64,000 nt of DNA from Dermatemys mawii (lineage: Eukaryota > Chordata > Testudines > Dermatemydidae). Each line of letters begins with the position of its first letter. Position 1 is the first letter of the stretch. Shown in pieces: positions 1-28,286 of this stretch. The position numbers and the translations under genes were made by a program. Location: positions 17,707,164 through 17,771,163 of the forward strand of contig ML677333.1 of NCBI GenBank assembly GCA_007922305.1, given 5' to 3'. The notes below the pieces were generated by a model that ran no database searches, was not told where the DNA came from, and saw only the letters and a program-made list of their open reading frames with translations.

Positions 1-534
1 GCACTGGCATGAAGTCCCTAAAACCCTCCTTAAGCCCTGTTTCTGCACTGAGAGCCAGATGCAGAGCACAGCTTTGTGCCCATGAAACATCCCACTGAAG
101 TCAACGAAGGTGCAGGGGTCCCCCATAGGGTTCTCAGGGAAGAATCAGGGCCTAAGTAGGATGTCCAGAGATGTCTTTTTACACAGTGGTGAAGAACTGG
201 GACCGAGTTGCATTCCTGCTCCCATTAGCTTTCTGGAATAACTAAATCCACGTTGAGTTAGTGGGGAGCTATTGAGCATTCTCTCAAGCAGTTGTCCACC
301 CCAGAAGGAATTACAGTACAACTCCCAGCAGCCATTGCATCCTCAACAAACTTCTTGTAAAAGTCCCCTGTAGATGTGCAGTATAATCCAAATTACAATG
401 CCTAAATCAGAACAGGTTATTCAAAAACGTAAGTTCCAACAGCATTCTTCAGCATTTTTAAAAGGAATGTGTACTATACATGACTGATACATTTGAAAAA
501 ACACTATGCACTTTGAAGATCTATCATGATTTAC

Positions 535-16024
<15,490 letters not shown>

Positions 16025-16050
16025 AATGAGCACTTGCAGGTCACTGACTC

Positions 16051-18820
16051 CTAAACAAAAGAATGAATAAACAGTCATGGGAATTCCAAAGGCTTCTAAT
16101 AGTTTCTGAGAGCATGCAGTGTGGCACCATTATATGTGTGCATACTATAGCCTAAATAGCATGAAAAGAATGTGTACAGGTTGTATGCCTAATAAACATA
16201 TGTTGTACAGTACAATAGGGTTTTATGGTTAGTTGCAGTTCAGTACACTGGTTGAGGTAAAATTCAGAAGACAAATTAGGAAAAAAATATGGGAATCTGA
16301 GTAAAATTACAAAAAATAACAAAATAATAATAATATTTAAAAAAGACCACTGATAGATAAGACTTATTTTCTATTTTCCATATCTGCCAACGGAAAAAAG
16401 ATGCCTAGTAAAGAGGGGGTTACCATCAGTATCAAATGAAGAAATGTGCCAGGGATTTAGATGTGGAGATAGAGGCACATGGGCAAGAGGAAAACAGGGA
16501 AAGGGGAACACTCTGACATCAGCTCCTCCATCATCTTCCATCTCCACTCTGCACAGCAAACAGGAGGATCCCAGGAACAGCTGGCCCAGAGGAGCAACAT
16601 GGCTGCAAAGCAGCAGCAGGAGGGACACCTGAACACACACCTCTGTGCGCGGCTCTGCTAATAAAGTGCGCAGTCCTTGATTCACTCCTGGGTGACCGCA
16701 TGACCGTGCAGTGTAGAAGGAACACAGTGTACAACCATTTTGATTATGAAACTAGAGGTGAGTCCAAGCTGGAAAGTTCAAATACAAGATCAGGATTTAA
16801 ATTTTCCCCAGAATTTGGAGGCATTTCAGATATAGTGGTTTGTTGGTGCATTCTGCAGAGATGGGGCCAAACAAAGTTTAGATTCAGGTCTAAAGTTTGA
16901 TGTGTTCAGATGTTGGGTTTTGATTCCTACTTGTTTCTTATTGTAATTGTTTTTAAAAGGTGAATAAGAGCAACTAATGTTAATGTATTGAAAAAGATTA
17001 ACTAGTAAAATTGTTTAAATGATGGTGGGTGGATCATTTTCCTACATTGTTATGCTTGGAAACTAAATAGTAATGGTCAGATTTCTGTAAATTGGAACAT
17101 AACTGTTGGTGTTATTAACCAACTGTTAACTGCATTAATTAACTATAAACTTTACAACACAAGAAGAAGGGAAAAGGTTGTGCCAAAAATATAACACAGG
17201 TTGGACTCTATTGCTGAAGAACCATAAGGTTTGTGCAAGAAGGCAAAAGAGAAAAACTAAGCTGATGTCAAGTTTGGGAAGGCTAATTGCCTCATAGGAA
17301 GTCATGGGTTATGGCATTAAGAGGTACATTTAACTCTGCCTTAACAGAGCTATTCTGCCAACAAAGACATTGTGAGGTTCAGGCCTGGGTGTATATGTGG
17401 CTCACCTTGCCACACTTGGAGAGGCTGACTAGTTTCTCAGGAAATATAATTTTTTTTAAACAACGGACAAAATTTATTCCTAGTGTACTCCAACTGAAAT
17501 CAGTGGAATTATATTAGGATAGGTTTGATTTCTTAAATGTGAGCTGAAGATGTAAAGATTTTACATGATATAAATAAAAGCATTTAATTTTATTTCATTT
17601 CTCATTATTGGTTGCTATATATATTACATAGTATTTCTCTCAGAATATCATACCCATGGTCTCAATCAGATGACAAGATCCCTGATACTTGTTCGCATGG
17701 AGCAAGATTTTCAAATGTGGTCCGTGACTTTGGGTGCCCACCTTGAGACACACTGGATCTAATTTTCAATTATGCTGAGCACCCAAACTTCCACACGGGC
17801 TCAATTATACGTGCACAACGCTTCTGAAAACCAGGTCTCCCCATTGTCTCAGATATGCCCTGAACCTTTCAAAATGACTGCATGTGACCTCAGTAGTGCA
17901 GCCAGTTGCACTTATTTGTAGAAACCAAGAGAGTGAGGCACCCCAATTTAATGGATGCTTTTGAAAAATATTGGCCATAAATTGGCATAAAGTTTGTTTC
18001 TTTACTGTGTAGCAAGATCAGAGGAGAGCTGCGTGAAATTTGGCACTTTCATCTGAAAGCCATCTACATTGTTACAAACCCCAACTATTCAAAAATCATG
18101 AGTCAAGCTGCAAAGAATCATGATTTTAAAAAAATCTCATGATTTTTAAGCCAATTTATTTTAGTTTGTCATTGATTTCTGAGCCTTTAAGATGCATGGA
18201 GGTCATATTTACAAGCATCTCTACAACCCCAAGTACCATAAACTTTGCTTTTTTAAAAAAAAAAAAGCAAGCAAGCAAGCTGAGATTTGAGGAGCCAGGG
18301 CTTTCAAAAGCTACCAAATATTCCAGTTCTCACAATAAAATCATGAGAGTTGGCAACCCTTTCATATAGCTGTAATGGCTTAAACTCCATGGCAAATAAG
18401 GATATTAATAAACTGAGCCCTTCTACTCTCAAATTCTCCCCAAAGGATGCAAAGAGAACCACAACCCACAGCTACCAGCAGCTTCCTCCTTTCTACATTC
18501 AGAGAGTTCTAGCTCAAGTTCTGGGCTCAAGCGCAGTGGCACTACCGAGAAGTGATCTAGCAGGTAACCCACTCCTAAATTATGTAAGGCTTTACAGGTT
18601 CAAACCAACACCTTGAGCTCTACTCACAGTCACTACAGGTTACATAGGGTGCTGCCCCTTTTTAATATGTGCACTGGTTCTTCTCTCAGCTGGCCATTTC
18701 TGTCATGCCCCTACCAACTTCGTGTATGCATTTTAGGAGATCCTTCTCTTCTATGATTTGGTCTAGAAGGTTACTTGCAGTGACCCCATTAATGACAAGA
18801 GTGTCAAACACCAGAGAAAG
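16051..18820. other. Upstream COLEC11 region without identified gene
   Basis: The 5'UTR exon(s) of COLEC11 should lie here or further right but cannot be placed. There are chance frames at 16371-16734 on both strands and a palindromic-repeat remnant near 17695-17850 (gcacccaaac / gcccacc blocks). Otherwise AT-rich unremarkable sequence. Confidence 0.5.
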
Positions 18821-18821
18821 A

Positions 18822-19605
18822 ATGATGCTGTTGCTTGCTGGTTAGGGCACCCTCCTGGGAGGTAGAAGACCCTGGGTCCAATCTCCCTACTCCAATTGCT
18901 CTTTCATTATTTCTTCACAATGCAATGGTTTCAACAGGAGAGACTGAGGGAGTCCCCAACAGACTATTCCAAAGTCCCAACGGTTAGAGCACCCTTGTTC
19001 AAATACTTTCTCCTCTTCTAATAAAGAGGGTGGGAATTGAACCTGGGTCTCCACATCCCAGATGAGTGACCTAACTGCTAGGTTAAGAGTTAGAGGTGGG
19101 GACCACCACCTCCTCTTCCCCCTGTTTTGTGTGAAGAGACTAACTCAGTGTCACAAGAAATATCTTAGATGCCTAAGCTATCTGGAGTCAGGAGGCACAT
19201 TCCCATTCATGTAATGCTAAGCAAAGCTAGGCATCTCCCTCCCTGTGGTCTGGACTTAGGTGCCTATCTCTGAGAGAGGGGCAGGGCTTAGCACACTCTC
19301 CCCCCTCAATGTTCCCCCTCCCACGCAATGGAGATTGCATTGGTAGACACCTCTGTCCTCCCATGAGTTATATAGAAAACCTAAGTGTCCAACTCAGGCT
19401 TTGTAGATCAGTGTTGTTCCTTTCATTTTCTAGGCTCCGTGATGCTCAGCATTGCTACCCTAAGTCCCTTTAGGATCCCACCCTTCATGGCATTTTGAAA
19501 GGCACCAATGGGAGTGAGGCTCGTAGGTGCTTTTGAAAATCTCACTATATACCTAGTTACAATTTTAGAATCCTAAATACCTTTAAAAATCTATCCCTCT
19601 GTCTC
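18822..19605. repeat. Composite of inverted tRNA-like repeat units
   Basis: 18835-18890 reads like a SINE head (tgctggttagggcacc ... gaccctgggtccaatc). 19030-19085 carries the reversed version (ggaattgaacctgggtctcc ... tgacctaactgctaggttaa), so two tRNA-like heads face each other. The rest is rich in 'cctaag' motifs and ends near ggtgcttttgaaaatctc, like other palindromic repeats here. No intact tRNA gene. Confidence 0.5.
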
Positions 19606-19609
19606 TCAG

Positions 19610-19735
19610 TCCTTCAGTTCTCCCTCTGTAAAATGGGGATAACACTTCCCTACCTCACAGGGTGACTGTGAAGATAACTACGTTAAAGATGCTGAGGTGC
19701 TCATCACTATAGGATCTGGAGGTCACAGAAGTACC
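19610..19735 (+). repeat. tRNA-derived SINE, body and 3' end
   Basis: 'ccctctgtaaaatggggata' then 'cttccctacctcacagggtg' then 'gttaaagatgctgaggtgct' is the conserved body of this SINE family; also seen at 27515-27700. Confidence 0.65.
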
Positions 19736-19872
19736 TTAGATTGATAGGAGTGAATGCATGATAACCATTGGGATTGGATACTGCTTTTGAGCAAACATGG
19801 TTTTCCAAACACAGATGAAATTTTGAATAGCTAACATTTCAATAGCTGGCTAGTTTGCAGGTGGCGGATGAC

Positions 19873-20532
19873 TAGAGTTGGGCTAATTTTCAGGGTTATT
19901 TGGGGGCTGGTAAAGGGTGAGTGGTACAGTAGAACAGAGTATTTTCTTCCCCACAGAAATTTGACCAAAAAAATGGAAAAAAATATTTTTGTTGAAGATT
20001 TACTTACGAAGTATTGAGTGTTTGGCAAAACTTAAAGTTTCTGGCCAAAATCAAGAGATGTAATGCCTCTAGGGTTACCAGACAACAAATGTGAAAAATC
20101 GGGACAGGGGGTGGAGTGTAATAGGAGCCTATATAAGAAAAAGACCCAAAAATCAACTGTCCCTATAAAATCGGAACATCTGGTCACCCTAAATGCCTCC
20201 GGGAGTTGTAGTATGCTCCTCATGTCCCCATTCTCTTCCATAAGCCAAGATCACCAGCTGGACTACATCTCCCATAATGCTCAGGTTTACCTCTGCATAA
20301 GGGTGATGTAGTGCAGCTAGAGATCCCAGCCCATAGAGAAGAATGGGGACTTGCAGCGAACTACAACTTCCATTGTTAGCCAAAATACGTTTGGGTTTTG
20401 GTTGAAATATTTTGATTAAAAGGAAAGCTAAACAAAATTTTCCACAGAAAAGACACTTTACAAAAAAGTTGGGTCAAAACCCCAATTTTCTGTCCAAAAA
20501 AAGTTTAAATTGAAAACTTTTGAGCAATCCTA
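19873..20532. mobile_element. Old DNA transposon interrupted by a younger MITE
   Basis: Ends tagagttgggctaattttca and, inverted, taggattgctcaaaagtttt. The body holds matching aaattt-rich arms. The younger element at 20070-20191 is inserted into it. Target duplication not clear. Confidence 0.5.
20070..20191. mobile_element. hAT MITE, TAGGGTGACCAGA family (copy 1)
   Basis: Termini tagggttaccaga and, inverted, tagggtgaccaga, flanked by the perfect 8-bp duplication aatgcctc (20062-20069 and 20192-20199). The interior reads 'gaaaaatcgggacag' ... 'ccctataaaatcgg'. Other copies are at 43092 and 55573. Confidence 0.9.
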
Positions 20533-23150
20533 ATGTAGAGTAAAAATGAAGTTTTCAAAGCTATGTGAATTCACTCAGAGAGATTTCCACATGGTAGCCC
20601 CACTACAAGTTATGCGACAGGACTCCGCTGCTTCCACAATGCAGTTCTGTACTGGTCATCAGACAGGCTATGAATCTGGATTATGACTTGCATACTCCTA
20701 TTAAAAGTGTTAGTGATACACAACATGCTATTTTTAGGTGATTCTATGTTGGCAGATGTTCACATCTAGGGTGAATTATCTAAAGACAATCAAACATTCT
20801 TACAGGAACACAATCAACATAAAAAAACCTCAAACAAAAGCCACCCACTTCTTGTCAGAAACATTTTTTTTTAATCTCTTGCCTGTATTACAGCAGTGTC
20901 TAGAGAACCTAACCAACTGCATTATGTCACACACTGAATAAACACAGTAAAAGTCAGTCTCTGTCCCTGAATCTTACAAGTAATCTCTCAAATTACTATA
21001 AATAAAAGGATTATGGAAGAAAATATTCACAGAATCAACTACAAGATCAGAGCCACAATATCTTTTTTTCTGATATCTGTTTTAGTTCTAATCAAAATCA
21101 GCTGGATTTCAAATCATTAAAATAAAATGCAATACCTTTTTAAGAATATACATTTAGATATCTTGATAAAATTGTACAGACATTTTTAATAAGTGATATT
21201 ATAGAAGAATTTGGAATTTGATTCATAAAAATGACATTAATGATCATTTCTTTAAATCAATGATTGGTTTACATCCTCCAATATCTTTACTGCTTTGAAT
21301 GACCATGCTTGTAAATATGAAATATCTAACACCAAAATACTCCAAAAACCAGCTAAGAATGGAAAAATTGCTATTATCTTTCAACTATATTTTCAGACTA
21401 ACTAGTGATTAGCAATTTGTAATCATTTAATCTCAGGAGTTTTTTATTTCTTTGTGTGAGAAGTGAAACAAAGTGGTGCATTTCATTTCTCTAATTAGAT
21501 ACTCAATTTTGTAAGAAACGTTTTCCCTCCCAAACCTCATAGCCAAAATCCACATCTATAAGCTGCATGTATATAAACTGTTAATTTTAATAAAGTTTCC
21601 CTTTATCCAATATGCCACTAATCGCAGTCCTAATTATCCTTGACTCAATCTCTACCGAGTTTCCCTTTTACTGGCCATTGGTGAATTCTGTCATTATCGG
21701 ATTCTCTACAGTATACCTTGGTATGACACCACTGCCACGTCTTCTATCCTTTGCTTTGGGGCTATATTATAAACTTTTCTTTCATAATAGATGAAGACAT
21801 CCTGGTGCCCCAGAACAGACAGAGACCGACAAATGTGTTTAGCATTTCTAGTCTTAAATGGCTATATTGATTATGTTATGAAGAATCACAGCCAGATATC
21901 TCTTGCCACTCTGGCAATTAAAGCATGTGTTTTCTAACAGGACAAACATGCTATGCTTTGAAAGTACTAAAATCAGAACCAGTGGCTATGAAAAGTTAAT
22001 ACATTTCAATCAATTTCAGTTGTTAAAAACAAAAACAAAATTTTTAAAAAATCTTGTTTTAATTCACGCTCTCTTGCTCAGAAGTATCTTTCACACTCTT
22101 ACAAATCCCAAATTAAACTGGGATTTTTTCAGCTAACGCAGGCTTTTGAAAGCAGTAAGGCCCCACATTATCTCTCAGAATACAGTACATCAAACTTTGT
22201 TTCTTATCCTGCACCTAACCCACACAAGTTGTCAGACAGACTTTGAATGTTACCGCTCACGTCCCATCTCTATTGTACATCCAGACTTTTTCCCTCCTTA
22301 CATGCTTCTAACCAGTAAAACCGCAAAAGTCTCTCCTACCTTATGATGGCTGAGAAAATGGGGACTGCAGAATACACTCTGCCTGCAGGGAAACTGCACA
22401 GATGACCCTCATGCTGCTGTTTACAGAAATCTGACAGTTTTTAATTTGAAAAGATGTTGTCTTTTGCTTTTGGACAGTTCAACAAATCAGACAGAACAGT
22501 TGCAAGTGTTATCTGTAAACAACCTCTTGTTTGAAACAGATCAGCTGTCCTGCAGGACAATAATTAGGAAAGAAGTGTGGGAAAACTGAAGAGGTCTATG
22601 ATGTAAGCTGCTTATTTTGGGAATGTACTCTTTTGGGAATGCAATCTCACTCTCCCCTCCCCCTCACTAGCAGAGAACCCCTTTGTAACCATTTAGATCC
22701 AACTAACCACACACACACACATTCCCACCAGAGCACAACTTTTCCTGCATTGCTTTAATTCAGCAGCTGATATTCAAAAGATGGTGAGTCCATGGTCCTA
22801 CTCAAATTCCAATACATGCAATTAATACATTCTTTGCCTACCCCAATTTCCCCTATTTTTGCAACTGGCCAAAGTATTTTTCACTTCTGGAATAAAGCAT
22901 GCCACTGTTTTAAGAGCAGAAACACCACACACTGCACAATAATGTAAATACTCAATTTTCCACATGGATGGTCTCTTCCAAGCCTGTTTTCTTTACCCAT
23001 ATGGAACTTCTCATTCACTAAGGGAAGTTCCATACCTGTTGAGAGAGTAGAACAGATTCAGAAATTCTACAGTATAACTTCTTAATTGGTCTACTATGCT
23101 GTTGCTGTTCACTCTTAAACAGTTGTCACACTAACTCGTCGGTATATGAT
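20533..23150. other. AT-rich intergenic stretch
   Basis: No supported gene. An open frame at 21612-21794 has two hydrophobic stretches but no recognised relatives, and nothing around it looks like an exon or promoter. A short (AC)n run lies at about 22709-22720. Confidence 0.5.
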
Positions 23151-23154
23151 GGGC

Positions 23155-23724
23155 GTCACTCGTTACCAAGCATGATCATCTTCTCTCAGGGGTTATGTTA
23201 TGGGTCCTCAGGGGGCTAATAAGGCCAATCCTTGAACCACAAGTTCTATTACAACGAGGGAAGATGTTCTCAGGCTCAGCAAGAGGCTGTTGACCATGAC
23301 TAGAGACCAGTCTCCTTCCTCCTGTGCCTCTTGTCTTCTTTGGTTTGTCAGCGAGCAAGTTCAAAATGCAGGGGATCATCACGTAGGACTACACTTCATT
23401 TTAAGTGATACTGGGCAAGTGTCTCCCAAGTATCAATGTCAATACTACTATTTTTGGTTTTAGATTGTTCTTCAGCAAGTCCTTATAATGTTTCCGCTCT
23501 CCACCAACATTACAGTACCCTTCTTTCAGCTGAGAGAACAAGACCTGTTTTGGGAGGCGATGGTCTGGCATCCGGACAACGTGAGCAATCCAACAGAATT
23601 GCTCATGGATGATCATTGCCTCGATACTGGTGGTCTTTGCCTCTTCTAGAACACTAATATTGGTGCGCCTTTCTTCCCATTTGATCTTTAGAATCTTCAG
23701 TACTGAGAGAAGAAATTTATACAT
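23155..23724 (-). mobile_element. Non-LTR retrotransposon ORF2 C-terminal fragment
   Basis: Minus-strand frame 23724-23404 contains KWEERRTNISVLEEAKTTSI, then WIAHVVRMPDHRLPKQVLF and GGERKHYKDLLKNNLK. This resembles the post-reverse-transcriptase region of many LINEs (RW.GHV.RM.D.RLPK). A second frame, 23382-23179, gives CGSRIGLISPLRTH, a C2H2-like tail known at the end of such ORFs. The frameshift and stops show that it is dead. Clade not determined. Confidence 0.7.
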
Positions 23725-25690
23725 ACTTTAAGCATTAGATTTTTTTCCCCCTCATGGTCCTAAACAAACAGCCAAAGAGTCACCTTGCCAATAGGAATCC
23801 TCATGTTCCAAAGTCATCGTCACGGGCTCTCCTACCCTCCGCACAGGCAGCACATCAAAGACAGACAAGCATCAGAGATGAATCCATTGCATTCTGACTG
23901 ATCTTGGCCCTGGTTAGACTGATGATCAAGGAGGACATAAAAGGTGATAGACACCTTTGTCGCCCATCCCACTACCCCCGCACAAGACGTGTCAAGTTCA
24001 TGCTTAGCACAGCTCAGGATTAAGCCCCATGTATATTTTTGTACTGTCAATATCACTAACAAAGCCCTTAGAGAACCATTTGGATGTGCAAAGGCAGATT
24101 CATTTAAAAAAAAACCTTACTCCCCCCTTTTTGTCACCACAACCAACAACTGTGGCCCACATTATACTAATAATTAACTAGTTTCTAACAATGGGCTCAT
24201 ACATTTGTTGGTAACTTGCAATGTAGAGTTTCTTACAGAACTGTCAACAGCACAGCTAGAGTTAAAAGTCCGAACGGCTTTTTCCATTATAAATGTAGAT
24301 CCTCAGGGTTTAATCTCTTGGCCTTTTCATTTCCACATTAGGCTGGAACCTGGCAAACAACCCACTTTTTTATTATTTTTCCAATAATTATTAGAGATTA
24401 AAACTTGACTAGATGATAATAAAATGTCAGTGCAAAAGCTCAAAGAGAGGGGACGTACTAATGTAAATGTAGAAAGGCCACAATGTCAAATTAAGGGTCC
24501 AGTCCTATTTACCTTCACTTACATAAGAAGTGTCACTGACTTTAGTGACAATAAAGGGGCAATTGGCATCATGCAGAATTGGGTCCTTGTAGCAAGTGCT
24601 GCTAATGGAATGCTAAGGAAACTGTTTGATATTAAGAATGCAGCAAAATGAATTCAGTCCAAATCTTTGAAGATCATGTTACAATACCAATGTAACATAA
24701 TTTACATACATATTTAAATATCTCTACAAAAACACAACTTGGAGGGACAAGAAGGGAAGTATAAAGAGAATCAAAAATCTTTGAAGGAAGTTAGCAGTAA
24801 GAAGACATTAAATGTTAAAGGATTTACGAGTAAATAAGAATATAGAAAGGCTGAATAAAAGAAGGAAAAAAAAAATCAAAGAGTGCTAAGGGGAAGACCA
24901 GGCACTGTAATGGGAATGCATTCCTGAGTGCTTTTTCCCCAAGAGAAGGGAAAATAAATAAAAGCTAAACCACTAATGACTTTGGGTCATTTAAGGAGAA
25001 AGAAATTGTTTCCCTAACAAAGAGGTAAGGGCAGATTTCCTAGCAGAAAATAAGAAAAAATAATTGAACAAAACCGCATTCAGCTGTTTGCTGAAAGTTT
25101 TCCCAATAAACACAGCGAGTTCACCCTGCACATGGAATAAAGGATTGACCTCTAAACCCACTTCTTAAAAGAAAGAAAAAAAATAGAAAAGACTCAGGGT
25201 GATCTTAAGCCCGTTGAAACAACTTCCACTGAAGTTAATGGAGTGCAAGATCAGACCCTGTGGAGAAAGTTCTGCCTAAGGAACAAAACCCATCGACAAC
25301 CTTAAACTACTTAAAATAATAAATCAAACAGTTTTAACCACGATGACCATTGTGAGCATGTCACAAATACAATTCCAGTACTTCTGAGAGTAGCAACTGT
25401 TCCCTCTATTCTTCTGTGGGCACTCTGCACCCCACAAAGGGGCTGGGAGGGGAGGCAACAGCTCTGTGATCCTGCCCTCCTGTGCAACAGCTCACTGATG
25501 GTGCAGCCAGTGCAGAATCAGAAAGGGAATGTACCTTCTTTTGCTTACCCTCTTTATTTGGGCCGCTATCGAAGCACACTTGGAGCAGATACGAGGGCAC
25601 TGCAATAGACAACAACGGCAACACGAGAAATAGACAATAGCAGGTAGAGGGTTATTAAGGACCAAGAAAAATCTGGTGATAAGTAGTAAT
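23725..25690. other. Intergenic stretch without supported gene
   Basis: AT-rich; only short chance frames. Near 25205-25260 there is 'ccgttgaaacaacttccact', a faint copy of the palindromic repeat class seen at 15113. Confidence 0.45.
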
Positions 25691-25810
25691 AATACCACCT
25701 ATCACTTTTGTAGGCCCTACCCTCTGAGGATCTTAGAACATTTCATAAGCATGAATAACTCCCCTGGGATAAGTATTATCATCCCTATTTTATGACAGGA
25801 AACAAATAGC
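25690..25810 (-). repeat. MIR-like SINE tail, reverse orientation
   Basis: 'gataagtattatcatccctattttatgaca' (shown here only in part: tattatcatccctatttt) is the reversed 3' body of MIR-type SINEs; preceded by ggatcttagaacatttcata. Confidence 0.5.
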
Positions 25811-25911
25811 TGAACTACATTAGTATTCCCACCATTGCTACCAACACAGATCTACAAACATGGGAAATATTAGGAGGAAAAGGGTAATGTAACAGCCACT
25901 GAGTTTTGAGT

Positions 25912-26008
25912 GGCCAGATTTATAAAGGTATTTAGGTGCCTACAGCTGCAGATAGGTGGATAGTCAATCTGCAACTCTAGGCACCTCAATACCTTTATAA
26001 ATCTTGCC
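25912..26008. mobile_element. Hairpin MITE with 30-bp arms
   Basis: Arm 25912-25941 (ggccagatttataaaggtat...) and arm 25979-26008 are inverted copies with only a few mismatches around a 37-nt centre containing gcacct motifs. Similar cctaag/gcacct repeats occur at 46545-46745. Confidence 0.75.
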
Positions 26009-26788
26009 CTTAGGATATGTCAGCACAGAAGTTTCCCAGCATGATTATACAGATAAGCAGATCTCACTAAAAATAGCAGTGTAATCACAAGGGCAGCTCA
26101 ACCTAGTCACCCAGGTACCATCCTATGTGACTCCAAGTGCATATTGAGGTGGCTAGCCCATGTCCTCACCAGCACATTGCTATTTTTAGCACACTAACTC
26201 AAGCAGAGCTAACATGCATCTGTCTACCAGTGCTGAGAAGCACCTGCAGAACTGCTGCGCAGAGATACCCATCATCTCTCCCTTGATGCTCTGGAGACAA
26301 ATCAAATCAGAGTCAGAGACACAGGGGGATGTGCTTCCTCCTGAAGAGCTTACCAGTGCAGTATTGTCCAGAGTTGAGAGCGCTTGCTGACTAAACAGTA
26401 AATTTATTATTTAACTGTGACTATAGCAACTTCCAGTAAGGAACTTTCCTCTTCTTGTTTGCAAGAGAGTCCACAAACCTGAACAGTGGCTAGAGGAAGC
26501 TGTTAGGCTCAACTTTGTGTAGGGAGCAGCTGACCAGATGTTTGAGTGTCAATTCTTTTCTGGTCCCCTCTTACTCTGGAATAATGTAGTGGAAGTTACT
26601 GCAGCATTTTTCAGGGTGCTACTTATTCCTTTGTCCCCTCTGTACAATTCTAGTAATCATTGCAAGAAGGGCTAAGGGAGACATGGGAGAGCTACAGCTC
26701 CACCCCCATGCTCTGCATGAGAACCACTTGCATGGACCCTGTTTACTCAACTTGTGGCCAAAGGTGCTGTAAGGGTGCACAAGACATT

Positions 26789-27339
26789 GTTACAGTAGAG
26801 TGCTAAGGGCACTCTCAACCTTGACTCCAGGAAAGGAAGGGGTGCTCATTCCCCCTGCCACTTCTGGGGGGGTGCTGATTCCCCCCACCACACTCCTGGG
26901 AGGGAAAGGGTGCTCATTCCCCCCCCCCACACACTCCTGGGAAGGAAAGGGTACTTTCGGCCATTGTTATCAGTCCCTGCCGTTATTGCATATTTTATAT
27001 GCCAGAGTTAATTGGTTCTCACTGCCTGCTTGCCTTGTGCAAAACTGATGAGACACCTGCTTGCATTATGTAATACTAACAAGACAGAAATAAGGTATTA
27101 GTTATTCATGAGGTATGCATGAGATGCAAATGTTCATTATTTCTCTGCCTGTGTGCCCACGTGCAGTGGGCTTCACCCCGAGCATTGCTCCGATGCGTCA
27201 GGCTTTCCCCGTGTCAGTGGCGGCAACGAAGGGAGCCCCTGTTGCAGGTGTGTCACTTTTGCCTTCAATAAACTGACTACTTTTATTCAACAGGTGTGTG
27301 CGTGCTTCGTTCCTACAGGACACGCGTACCCTGCCAACA
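26789..27339 (+). mobile_element. LTR-like element, probable solo LTR of an endogenous retrovirus
   Basis: Begins tgttacagta, has a GC-rich upstream part with about three copies of a 40-45-bp subrepeat (ctcctgggagggaaagggtgct), an AATAAA at about 27268 followed by a GT-rich stretch, and ends in tgccaaca, so it fits a TG...CA LTR with U3, R and U5. No gag, pol or env frame adjoins it. The left boundary and duplication are uncertain: ggtgca occurs at 27340 and 26774, which would give a slightly longer unit. Confidence 0.55.
26818..26955. repeat. Minisatellite of three ~43-bp units
   Basis: Three imperfect units each with ctcctgggaggaaaggg and tgctcattcccccc, inside the putative LTR U3. Confidence 0.75.
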
Positions 27340-27514
27340 GGTGCAATTGAGGCAGTGGAGCCAGGAAGAGGGCACAGTGATTAACTGCTGAGCATGTTAC
27401 AGCTAAAGGACAATGTAGGCTACTGGGATTAGGGTGGGATTGTGCCAGTTTTTAAACCTAATATAATAAATTATTTGCAAACAGCTCCAAGGTTCTGCAA
27501 GCCTCCTAAAATGA

Positions 27515-27700
27515 AGAGGAAGGATGTAGTCAGGGCACTAGCCTAGGCTTTAGTAAGAGCAAGGCCTCCTGTGTATCCTTGGGCAAGTCCCTTAAGCACA
27601 AGAGATAACAGCACTTCCCTATCTCACAGGGGAATGGGGAATAAAGAGTTTTAAAATTGTGAGGTGCTCAGACATTGCAGCCCATAATGGGCAATTAGAA
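27515..27700 (+). repeat. tRNA-derived SINE
   Basis: Head 'gtcagggcactagcctaggc', middle 'tgggcaagtcccttaagcac', body 'cttccctatctcacagggga', and tail 'gtgaggtgctcagacattgc': the typical order for this reptile SINE family. Confidence 0.7.
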
Positions 27701-28286
27701 TACTGTGAGACAGGCCAGCACAGCTGAATAGCAGTATTTAGATGTACTAATTTCTCAACATGTTGCTGTCACAAGTTTTCTGTAAGAGTCAAGATTCTGA
27801 AATTTCTAGACTGCAAAAAGCCTTCCAAATCGGAATCAGTGCAGTGATGTTATGAATCTGTAAACTGCTTCAGACAATGTTTGGGCTCCTGACCTCTGTT
27901 AACTTAATTGGAGCATAAAACTTGAACTCTAACACACTTCATTAGATGTCACTAATAGTCTTAGTGAACAGAATGAAAAAGGGATTGGATTAAAACCAAG
28001 GAGATAAGAATTTTAAGTTACTACAGGGAAGAAGAGGAGACAGACATGAAAAGAGGGAAGTAGTGATGGCACCATTGTGGGCATATTTTCCTCAATTGAC
28101 AGTGTATTAACTGACATTTATTCAAGCCCAGCTTCCACCCATGATTCCTGTACATTTCCCACAGATAATCAGTGAGCATCATGTGGATACATGGTAGTAT
28201 ATAGTGAAATGTATACACCATAAACTACCACCACAATTAGAAGTAGAGTTTGGCCCTCTCCACTGAAGGTAAATATTGCCCTATAC

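Noticed and set aside
18835..19085. Possible tRNA genes
   Set aside because: A- and B-box-like sequences are present but the cloverleaf is not intact, and the two heads face each other as in a SINE-derived palindrome.
21612..21794. Small membrane protein gene
   Set aside because: Sixty codons with two hydrophobic stretches in AT-rich DNA, but no relatives, splice context or promoter; likely chance.
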